DNA from: a virus
DNA length: 64,000 nt
Strand: one strand, 5' to 3'
Virus record (IMG/VR): IMGVR_UViG_3300025704_001538
Span: 1-64,000 of that record
Below are positions 1 to 8,699 of this stretch, one piece after another (the first letter of the stretch is position 1; each line of letters begins with the position of its first letter). The notes beneath the pieces are model-generated. The model ran no database searches, was not told the origin of the DNA, and saw only the letters and a list, made by a program, of their open reading frames with translations. The position numbers and the translations under genes were made by a program.

Positions 1-3000
1 CCACTAGTTGGGTCAACATCTCCTTCACAATCACCAGCAATAGTAAATATATTATTTAATATATCAGTAGTATACGTAATACCACTAAACTGACTTAATA
101 ATCCATTTACCACACTTTCCCATTCATTATCTGATGGAACATCATTTAATGTATAACCTGTGTAGAATTCATTTTCTAATGTCTGTCCAATTCCATAACT
201 TCCACCTGATATTGTTAATACACCTGTGAATATCGCTTGAGTTAATTCACATCCGTTTCCAGGTTGATTTAAATCTAAGAATGCCTCATTAAGCATTTCA
301 TAAAAACCTCTCTTACCTTGAGATGATGTTACAAAATTTTGCTCACATAGGGTATTAATTACGTAATCCTCAACATCTTCACTATCACAAACAACCGTTG
401 TTTGTTTTTGAATGGTACATCCATCACTATCAACTACAGTAACACTATACGTACCTCCCGATAAACCAGATAGGTAATTTTGGTTAGTTACTCCGTTGGA
501 CCACGTTATTGTGAATGGTGCACTACCCTCAACTATTTCTAATGTTGCCGTACCATCATTACCCGACACACAATTTGTACTATAAAGTATCGCTTGTACT
601 CCACCAGTACTTTCGGAAATAGTAAAATAGTTTAAGTTAACACAACCGTTATTGTCTGTTACAGAAACCTCATATGAACCACTATTTAAACCTGTTAAGT
701 TTAATGTGTCACTATTAGAATTAATATTATTATAGATGGTAAACCCATCACTTATTCTTTTGACATTATAACTTAGAGGATACTGTATTGAGGTACTTCC
801 ACTACTAACAACTATATTTACTTCACCGTTATTTGTCCCACATGTTGTACCTGTAATTTGTGAAACATCAATAGTGAATTTATTCTCATTTTCAATTGTT
901 TTAGTTGTCGTATAATTACAACCACTATTTGATGTTACCTCTATGGTGTACGTGTCTGAGGCTAAATTATCGAAGGTGTGTGTTTGTGATGAACTACTAG
1001 CACTTTCACTATATCCTGTATTACCCGTAATAGAGTATGTTACAATTCCTGTGACACCTTCAATATTTATTGTGATTTCACCATTTTCACCACAGTTAGA
1101 ATTTTGAGATAAAACTGAGACCACAGAAAAACCAGCGGTAGATGTCAATGTGGATGGGTAGGTTAGATTACACTCACCCGAATCTTGAACGTGTATTGAG
1201 TGAACTCCCGCACATAAGTTGTTTAGGGTAAATGTTTCTCCACCCGACTGTAACTCTCCAGTACTCGCAGAAAAACTATAAGGTGTAGTTCCACCTGTAA
1301 TAGTAAATGTTAATGAACCGTTACAATTAAAACAATCAGGTTGTGTACCTGTAACTGAAGAAACACCTAATGAACTTAAATTACCCACAACAAAATTTTC
1401 AAGTTTTGTACATCCATTACTACTTGTAACAATTACACTACCATTTCCAGGTGGTAGATTGTCGACTATTTGCGTTGTCCCTCCATTAGACCATTGGAAT
1501 GTGTATGGTGGTGTACCCGTTAGTCCTGTAACCGCACCGTATCCATTACTATAATAATTACATGGGCTAGCACCTGTAATTAAAACATCGAAGTCCACAT
1601 TATTAGATTGACTTACGTTTACTGTAGATGTAGTTATTTCTTGACCTGTACCATCAGTAACTACCGCATAATAACTAGATGGTATAATACCACTGTCGAA
1701 TGAATATGGGTTGATATCTGTTGTTACAGTTTGGAAAAGAGTACTATTCTGATATAAAAGAATTGTATACGGGTAGTTACTACTATCTCCACTGATTATG
1801 ATTGAACCAGTCGTATCGTTACATGGGACATCTAAGGCTTCTATTTCAACATCAAAACAATCAGGAATTACGATTTGTTGTGTTATTAATCTACTGTTCG
1901 GTAATGTAGAGTCACTTATATTAAATACGTAAGTCCCAGCGGGTAAGTTATCAAACGTAAACGGACCATTACCTGATGTATCAGGTACTGTACCAGGTGA
2001 AGTGTTCTGTATTAAGTATGGTTTTGTACCTCCTTGAACATCGATAAAAATGGAACCTAAACTACCGCAGTTAGGAGTCGCAGAGAACGCTATCTCTAAC
2101 GGACCTTCGTCACAACTAGGTACACATTCATTATAAGTTAATACTATACCTGAATAATACGCCGAAGTATCCACACAGAATGTTACTCCAAGTGAAGAAC
2201 CTCTTTGTGTCACTCCACAACAATCAACAAAAACATAATCACCACTTGTTTGACCTGAAACACATCCAGGTAAATTAGACGCCGATGGTGTTGGTGTTGG
2301 GGTATTTGTAGGAGTTACTGATGGAGTCGCTGATGCACATATACACGATACGTCATCACAATAATCAGGAAGTATCTGATTCCATTTTAAAATTAATTGG
2401 GGAGTACCTAACGTTTCTTGAGTAAAGTAATAACATGTCCCCCCATTATTAAATCCATAACCCTCAGATAGGTCTGTACTATCTAAGAACTCATCTAGGC
2501 TATCTCCGACAACTCCTGAAGTAAAACTGTAAACCGTGGGGTCTACCTGAATTCCAAAGTTCTTAAGACCAGCACCGTTTTGGTATTGTGTTGGTAGATT
2601 TTGGTATGACGTGGTGTTAGTAAGTGTCGAATACGGATTATTTGTGGTTATTAAACTACAGTTTATGTTTTCGGGACCCACTGAGGTGATTGGTTCTCCG
2701 TATTTAGTTTGAAATTCAGTATTTGTTATTGTTTCACCTTCAATAGCACCTAAACAGTGTAACGGGAATGGAATTCTAGCCGTGCTTGAATCAATTACTG
2801 GATAAACCAACCCATTAACTCTACCTCCAATTAATTGTATATCTCTCCATACTTTGAGGTATGATTCATATTCTGCCTCGAACCTGGTCGATGGTTGATT
2901 TCCTGCTGACGGCTGCCACCATTGTGCTTCACTAACTGACGAGTATAAACTAAAACCATCTACAGTTAAATTAGATTTTTGAATTCTAGGATGATATAAA

Positions 3001-6000
3001 CCTGCGGCCCCGTCCGCCTCATCTACAACTAAAATTACAATATAATCACTTATACCACCATTAAAAGTACCAGGGCCTGAATTTGCAGTATTATTTAATT
3101 CTGTACTATGGTCAAATGGTACTCCATTAGTGCGAGTATCGTTTATACCTGTGGTAATATTTTGTCCTCTGTTAATTCTTCTGTATGTAGTGTTACTATC
3201 ATTAAACTCAGTGGATTTAGGTCTACATTCACCAGAACTATTTTGACACCATCCACTATTAGCTATTGAAAACTCAACCACGTCAGAAGGGTCCGAACCA
3301 AACTCATCTATCTGTTCGTTTGTTGACAATGTACCCCCCGTCATTGAACCCAAGTATGGGTATGAAGACCACCATAACCAATTTTCTCCGTTACTTGAAG
3401 GTGCACCTACAACACCTTCATACAAATTGTTTCCTGATAGGTCACCATATGAAACCTTTTCATCGTACCACTCTCTTATACTCTCAGAAGCCTGTGTAGC
3501 ACTAGCCTCATCTAATGAAGTTCCGTCATAGAAAACAAATACTTTAGTTTCTGGCGTCGGTACTTCGACCAATAATGTATCTGACCTATCACAACATGCA
3601 GCCGCTTCCCATACCTCGGTAGTAACAGCAGAAGGTGTTACCGAGGGTGTAGGTGTTAGAGTTTGTGCTGGTGTTGTAGTAATAGACGGCGTAGTTGTCG
3701 GTGATACCGTTATTGTAGGTGTTACTGTTGGTGTTATAGTTGGAGTTGGAGTGTTACTTGTACTACTACTTCTAATACATATCCCATATGAAACCCCATT
3801 CACATATGAGGTTAATTGTGAATTTATTAGTGGTCCTAAATCGACTTCAAGTTGTTCTTGTAGTGAATCATATGTTATACCCAAAATAGAGTAGTAAATA
3901 AGTGAACTATCAAAATAATCTAAAGTGATTATACCTGAATTATTACCATCTAAAGCCATTAATTCAGTTTCTTGGTCGACATTCCCCTGGCTATACCTAT
4001 CAATTATGATTTTATCATAATTGATAGGGTTGTTAATATTACCTGGGTCAGGTAAATCTGGCGGTAGTACTTGTATTAACCTTGTTTGGAAATATTCATT
4101 AGTTGCTGTCCCGTCCCATGACTCTTTAAGCCAACCACCAATAAAATCTGAGGTACCTGAATTACAAGCAACACTACTCAATGTTGGTGTTGGAGTTGGA
4201 GTATTTGTAGTTGTTATAGTCGGTGTAACCGTATTACTTGGTGTTATAGTTGGTGTAACTGAATTGGTAGGTGTTGGTGTGGGAGTCCCGCAAGTTACAC
4301 ACATACCTGATAATGGCCCATTAGTACATATATTCGGTAAAAGTGTGTTTGTATTAATTACTGGTGTACCAGTACCTGGATTACCTTTGTAGTTATAACA
4401 CTTTTCGTCATACTCTAAACCATATCCCTGTGTCGTTGTACCTCCTGAGTAAATAATAGTTATTGTATCTGTCTCATCACAACAATTTTCTAACTCATAT
4501 AGCTTATAATCAGTATTACAATCTCCACATCTTGGATTTGTACATCCGTCTGTATATATATTCGTTTCGTAAATAAAGTCTACAGTACTACCACTTTCAG
4601 AGTCACCAGCTAAAGATGTAAATGTATAACAAACCGAGTTAAACACAAATGAATATCCACCCGATACCGATGTATCTGCAGAAACTGAAACCACTATATC
4701 AGGTAGATTTAAATTTTCACAACAACCCGAAGCGTTCCAATAAACTAAATCAGGGTTATCTCCAACAGGATTTTCATCACAAGAAGTTAACGCAATCTGA
4801 TTTGATATATCGGAGGCGAATGTGTCAAAATCTGCGGTATATGCTAAATCAGGAGAAGAGGCTAATGTCTCAAGTTGACCTACATTAATACCACTACCAA
4901 CACCTATAGTTTGTATTTTAACCTGAACACCATTACTAAATAAACCTAACGTCATTTGTGACGTTAGTTGTGAAGCACTTAATGAAGCTAATGAACACGG
5001 GACAGTAACGTCATAAATTTGTCCGTCAGTAATTAATAAAATGTTTTTTTCTGCACCTAAAGTGGAGTTAGCGCCGTTTAACATATTATATGCCTGTTCT
5101 AAAGCATAACTTACATATGTCCCCCCACCGTCAGGTGACATATTATTAGCAGCATTAACGAAATTAGTATGATTATCTGTTAAGTCTATCACCTCATCAA
5201 CATTACCACAACTAGACCACTTAATAATACCAATCTTAACCTCACCACTATCCATATTACCCTCCAAAGAGTCAGCAATATTTACAACACCTGTTTTAAT
5301 GTCATCAAAATCACTAATAATACTTCCTGATTGGTCAACAAGTACTACTATATCTTGTAAACCACATCCCGAAACGGTACAATCACAAAAACCTGATAAA
5401 CAAATATCGTCTGTGAGTGTGTCGGTCGTTATTCCAACATCAATACCATCTGTATCACCTTTATATGTGTAACATTTATCATCATACTCTAATCCCTGTC
5501 CTTCGGTAGGTGTACCACCAGAATAAAGTACCTGTATCTTATCAGTTATGTCACAACAATTTCTTAAAAATATCTTCTCTAAATTAGAACAACTACATAT
5601 TGAGTCAGCACACGCATTGGTAACTATATCTGTAGGTAAAACGGTATATACCGAAGAACCACTAAATGTATCTCCTGTTAAAGTATTAAACGTATAACAA
5701 TTTCCATTGTATATAAATCCATCTGTAGTTAACGTTGGTGTTGTCCCTGTTTCTAACGCAACCACTATATCGGGTAATCCGAATGTCGTACAACAGGGTG
5801 TAGACTCGTACCAATTATATGAACTACCAGTAAATGGGTTTTCTTCACAACTATTGTCGGCAATCTGCCCTGATACATTATCAACAAAATCATCAAAGTC
5901 AGTCGCACTGAACTGAAATTGAGGTCCTGAAGATAATGAATTTAATTGTAAATTATTACCATTAGTTATATTTACAGTGTAAATTTTAATTGGGACTCCA

Positions 6001-8699
6001 CTGTCGTAGGTACCCGCCTTCATTTGGTTGGCCAATTGTGAAGTGGATGGTATACCACATGACTGATTAGTAAAATCTGAGATTCCTCCGTCAGTAATTA
6101 ATATTATACTTTTTTCCGCAGTTAAATTATCGACATCTAGTAAATCATAAGCGTCTGATAACGCTCGTGACGCGTATGTTCCTCCACCATTAAATGGTGC
6201 GGTATCAACTGCATTTGTAAATATAGTATGGTCAGAAGTTAATCCAACTATTTGTGTGGTACTACTACAATTAGACCACCTTATTGCTGACATTCGAACC
6301 TCACCGAGATTCATTCTAGTTTCCAAATCATCGGCAATCGCAATAACACCGTCTTGCATATCTTGCCAATTAATAGAACCAACACTACCCGATTGGTCCA
6401 TCAACACAACAATATCTTGTGGGTTACACAGTCCTTGACATGAATTACAATCTGAATACTCAGTGTTTACGCTCGACACATATATCGGTTCGTTAGTCTG
6501 AACTTCACCCAAGTATATAAGACAATGTTCATCTCCATTAACTAGTTCAGTGTGAAACGTACAACCTGTCGATTCTGTTGTACCAGTACAACTTACTGTA
6601 AGACCTGTAGAGTAAAGTATTTGAGGAAGTTGACAAGAGGATTCAGTACTTAAATCAAACTCAACCGTAGTGTCGTCAATCCATGGAAAAAAGGATATAA
6701 AATAAGCATTTGTCAAACAATTCGCTGGTGGATATCCTGACGGATTTATAGTAGTTAAGAATGGTGCATTACATCCTCCATTGTAAGAGGCGTGGAAAAG
6801 AGCCGCCACCCATATATCATCTCTTGTAATTTCATAGTTTGAATTCATAAGAGGACTTAAGTCACATACATTACCAATATAAAGTGGCATATTGTAAGTA
6901 ACCGAATTATAGGTGTAAGCAGTTGTTCCATATACACAAGGTACGATATCAGTGTTTGTAAATTTTGTACAAGCAGAAAACTTTTGTGTAGTAAATAATG
7001 GGGTAGACGTAGTTGGTGTTGGTGTTGGAGTCTGTGTTACAGAGGTTGTTGGTGTAGTAGAAGGTGTTTGAGTAACTGAAGTTGTTGGTGTCTGACTTGG
7101 TGTTTGTGTAACTGTATTGGTTGGTGTTGGCGTCAATGATGGGCATGTCGGACATGTCCCATCCGTTGTATTACAAATACTTGATGTGAATGAAGCTATA
7201 AAATGGTCCGCTTCTGAAAGATATGGTGTACCAGTATAGTACCAACAAATTCCACTTAACACAAATCCATCACCAATGGATGGTGAACCCGTTACCCCAG
7301 TATCATATGATGCGGTTATTGTTTGACTACTATCACAACAATTTTCAAAGTATGCCGCTTCAACATCCGAACATCTACAGTCAGGTGTAGATGTAGAAGT
7401 ACAAATATTATTAACTACATCACCTGTTAATACCGCGTATGACACTAATGAACTAAATACATCCGATACGGGCGTGCTAAATTTATAACAGGTATCCATA
7501 AACTGAAAACCTGAATTTGCTGCTGGTGTGTAATTACTATCTAATAAAACGTATATACCAGGTACCTCAGTACAACATCCATCTGTTAACCAAACAGTTT
7601 GATTTGATGCTCCACCATAATCCACATTTTCTTCACAACCTGTACCTGCAACGCTATCGGATATTGAGTTTTGCCATGTAAAAAATGTATTAGCGAAATA
7701 ATAATTATCACTACCTGAGGCCATGTACTGAAGTTGTTGTTGTACTCCTGAAACTATATTTACCGCAATAATCTTAACCGGTGTGTCTATCGCGGGACTG
7801 TATAAACCTGTCTTAATTAAAGTCGCAGTATTAATGGCACTATTAGAACCGCAACCTCCGTAGTAATCTGAGATAGCACCATCTGTTATGATAATAATTG
7901 TTTTTTCAGCTGAAGATTCACTATAAGCACCAAATAATTGGTCATAAGCGTCATCTAATGCGGTATTCACGTATGTACCTCCTCCACTTGGACTTGCTGA
8001 GGTTATTGATGAAGTAAATGTACTGTGATTTGACGTTAAATTTGAAATAAGTTGTACTACCCCACAACTAGACCACTTATATGCCGCCATATTAACAAGT
8101 CCTAAGTCCATTTCCGCTTCAAGTAAATCTGCGATGTTGTTAACACCATTTTTCATAAAGACGAACTCGGAGGCGCTAATACTTGAGGATTGGTCTAATA
8201 AAAATACTATATCTTGTTTAGGACATACCTCAACACAATCAGTGCAATTAGTAAATCCAGTAAGTGCAATTACTGAAGTTGGGTTTGTAATGGTAGTGCT
8301 TATCTTATTAAAACATTTTACGTTTTTTGTGGTGGGGTCCTCAAATAGTATTGTTTGGAGTCCTGAATATTGAGCTCCTGTAGGCCAATTAATATCATTT
8401 GTAAAAAATGGTCTATCGTCGTCCGGACATCCTCTATATATATTACAATTAGTTAACGCCATGTTAGTATCAACTTCACAACCATCACAATCATCAAATT
8501 CGATAAAGGTGCATTCGTCGGAATTATACTCTTCTAATCTCTCATCAGTGTTTTCTTCTACTTGATAACATCCACTTTGTATACCTCCACACTCTATAAA
8601 CCACGTTTCACCAACATTTAAATTTGTGGCCCCTGTAAAGTTAACCTTATACCTAAGGTCACCATCACAACTCTGTAATATATACTGTGTAAAACTCAT
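1..8699 (-). CDS. Giant adhesin / tail-fibre-like protein with three vWA domains and SprB-like repeats (3' end outside window)
   Basis: The frame is open from an ATG at 8699 to the left edge, giving 2,899 visible residues. An ATGA overlap links it to the gene before it. Domains seen in order: a Cys-rich N-terminus; vWA domains with MIDAS Asp-x-Ser-x-Ser at D169, D768 and D1122 (for example DIVFLLDQSSS), each followed by GGGTY and ITDG motifs and two Cys-rich modules; a possible degenerate fourth vWA near D1725 (VFVFYDGTSL); Pro/Thr linkers (TPTPT type) near residues 520-567, 1468-1506, 1645-1694 and 2120-2144; seven SprB-like repeats at about 2190-2775; and a terminal domain resembling the C-terminus of the neighbouring 983-aa protein. 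vWA domains bind ligands through a metal. SprB is the flavobacterial gliding adhesin. As the last gene of a baseplate operon this is probably a distal fibre or receptor-binding protein; that role is inferred. Confidence 0.85.
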   Translation of the reverse strand, partial: MSFTQYILQSCDGDLRYKVNFTGATNLNVGETWFIECGGIQSGCYQVEENTDERLEEYNSDECTFIEFDDCDGCEVDTNMALTNCNIYRGCPDDDRPFFTNDINWPTGAQYSGLQTILFEDPTTKNVKCFNKISTTITNPTSVIALTGFTNCTDCVEVCPKQDIVFLLDQSSSISASEFVFMKNGVNNIADLLEAEMDLGLVNMAAYKWSSCGVVQLISNLTSNHSTFTSSITSASPSGGGTYVNTALDDAYDQLFGAYSESSAEKTIIIITDGAISDYYGGCGSNSAINTATLIKTGLYSPAIDTPVKIIAVNIVSGVQQQLQYMASGSDNYYFANTFFTWQNSISDSVAGTGCEENVDYGGASNQTVWLTDGCCTEVPGIYVLLDSNYTPAANSGFQFMDTCYKFSTPVSDVFSSLVSYAVLTGDVVNNICTSTSTPDCRCSDVEAAYFENCCDSSQTITASYDTGVTGSPSIGDGFVLSGICWYYTGTPYLSEADHFIASFTSSICNTTDGTCPTCPSLTPTPTNTVTQTPSQTPTTSVTQTPSTTPTTSVTQTPTPTPTTSTPLFTTQKFSACTKFTNTDIVPCVYGTTAYTYNSVTYNMPLYIGNVCDLSPLMNSNYEITRDDIWVAALFHASYNGGCNAPFLTTINPSGYPPANCLTNAYFISFFPWIDDTTVEFDLSTESSCQLPQILYSTGLTVSCTGTTESTGCTFHTELVNGDEHCLIYLGEVQTNEPIYVSSVNTEYSDCNSCQGLCNPQDIVVLMDQSGSVGSINWQDMQDGVIAIADDLETRMNLGEVRMSAIRWSNCSSTTQIVGLTSDHTIFTNAVDTAPFNGGGTYASRALSDAYDLLDVDNLTAEKSIILITDGGISDFTNQSCGIPSTSQLANQMKAGTYDSGVPIKIYTVNITNGNNLQLNSLSSGPQFQFSATDFDDFVDNVSGQIADNSCEENPFTGSSYNWYESTPCCTTFGLPDIVVALETGTTPTLTTDGFIYNGNCYTFNTLTGDTFSGSSVYTVLPTDIVTNACADSICSCSNLEKIFLRNCCDITDKIQVLYSGGTPTEGQGLEYDDKCYTYKGDTDGIDVGITTDTLTDDICLSGFCDCTVSGCGLQDIVVLVDQSGSIISDFDDIKTGVVNIADSLEGNMDSGEVKIGIIKWSSCGNVDEVIDLTDNHTNFVNAANNMSPDGGGTYVSYALEQAYNMLNGANSTLGAEKNILLITDGQIYDVTVPCSLASLSASQLTSQMTLGLFSNGVQVKIQTIGVGSGINVGQLETLASSPDLAYTADFDTFASDISNQIALTSCDENPVGDNPDLVYWNASGCCENLNLPDIVVSVSADTSVSGGYSFVFNSVCYTFTSLAGDSESGSTVDFIYETNIYTDGCTNPRCGDCNTDYKLYELENCCDETDTITIIYSGGTTTQGYGLEYDEKCYNYKGNPGTGTPVINTNTLLPNICTNGPLSGMCVTCGTPTPTPTNSVTPTITPSNTVTPTITTTNTPTPTPTLSSVACNSGTSDFIGGWLKESWDGTATNEYFQTRLIQVLPPDLPDPGNINNPINYDKIIIDRYSQGNVDQETELMALDGNNSGIITLDYFDSSLIYYSILGITYDSLQEQLEVDLGPLINSQLTSYVNGVSYGICIRSSSTSNTPTPTITPTVTPTITVSPTTTPSITTTPAQTLTPTPSVTPSAVTTEVWEAAACCDRSDTLLVEVPTPETKVFVFYDGTSLDEASATQASESIREWYDEKVSYGDLSGNNLYEGVVGAPSSNGENWLWWSSYPYLGSMTGGTLSTNEQIDEFGSDPSDVVEFSIANSGWCQNSSGECRPKSTEFNDSNTTYRRINRGQNITTGINDTRTNGVPFDHSTELNNTANSGPGTFNGGISDYIVILVVDEADGAAGLYHPRIQKSNLTVDGFSLYSSVSEAQWWQPSAGNQPSTRFEAEYESYLKVWRDIQLIGGRVNGLVYPVIDSSTARIPFPLHCLGAIEGETITNTEFQTKYGEPITSVGPENINCSLITTNNPYSTLTNTTSYQNLPTQYQNGAGLKNFGIQVDPTVYSFTSGVVGDSLDEFLDSTDLSEGYGFNNGGTCYYFTQETLGTPQLILKWNQILPDYCDDVSCICASATPSVTPTNTPTPTPSASNLPGCVSGQTSGDYVFVDCCGVTQRGSSLGVTFCVDTSAYYSGIVLTYNECVPSCDEGPLEIAFSATPNCGSLGSIFIDVQGGTKPYLIQNTSPGTVPDTSGNGPFTFDNLPAGTYVFNISDSTLPNSRLITQQIVIPDCFDVEIEALDVPCNDTTGSIIISGDSSNYPYTILLYQNSTLFQTVTTDINPYSFDSGIIPSSYYAVVTDGTGQEITTSTVNVSQSNNVDFDVLITGASPCNYYSNGYGAVTGLTGTPPYTFQWSNGGTTQIVDNLPPGNGSVIVTSSNGCTKLENFVVGNLSSLGVSSVTGTQPDCFNCNGSLTFTITGGTTPYSFSASTGELQSGGETFTLNNLCAGVHSIHVQDSGECNLTYPSTLTSTAGFSVVSVLSQNSNCGENGEITINIEGVTGIVTYSITGNTGYSESASSSSQTHTFDNLASDTYTIEVTSNSGCNYTTTKTIENENKFTIDVSQITGTTCGTNNGEVNIVVSSGSTSIQYPLSYNVKRISDGFTIYNNINSNSDTLNLTGLNSGSYEVSVTDNNGCVNLNYFTISESTGGVQAILYSTNCVSGNDGTATLEIVEGSAPFTITWSNGVTNQNYLSGLSGGTYSVTVVDSDGCTIQKQTTVVCDSEDVEDYVINTLCEQNFVTSSQGKRGFYEMLNEAFLDLNQPGNGCELTQAIFTGVLTISGGSYGIGQTLENEFYTGYTLNDVPSDNEWESVVNGLLSQFSGITYTTDILNNIFTIAGDCEGDVDPTS
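380..2125 (-). repeat. Seven SprB-like / Ig-like repeats in the giant gene
   Basis: Seven degenerate repeats of about 75-90 residues share a pattern of Cys, then Gly plus a hydrophobic strand, then GGTxPYxFxWSNG, then LxxGxYxVxVxDxxGC. The clearest copies read GGTKPY, TGTPPYTFQWSNG, GGTTPYSFS and GSAPFTITWSNG. This is the hallmark of SprB repeats of Bacteroidota surface adhesins. Copies differ in sequence, so the array looks old rather than freshly amplified. Confidence 0.7.
4289..8222 (-). repeat. Three copies of a vWA plus two Cys-rich-module unit within the giant gene
   Basis: Three units of about 350 codons run at roughly 8222-7154, 6422-5369 and 5360-4289. Each has a vWA domain (QDIVxLxDQSxS start, GGGTY, AEKxIxxITDG), then a CEEN/CDEN stretch, then two Cys-rich modules with CCxxxxxLPDIVV- and YSGGT-like motifs. 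Units 2 and 3 are adjacent and clearly more alike, which suggests a recent tandem duplication. Unit 1 is separated from unit 2 by a Pro/Thr linker and a unique Cys-containing stretch. Boundaries are approximate. Confidence 0.75.

Noticed and set aside
3590-7150. GGTGTTGGTGTTGG-like repeats that look like a tandem repeat array or CRISPR
   Set aside because: They are the complement of Pro/Thr codons in the TPTPT linkers of the giant gene; there are no unique spacers or conserved repeat length.
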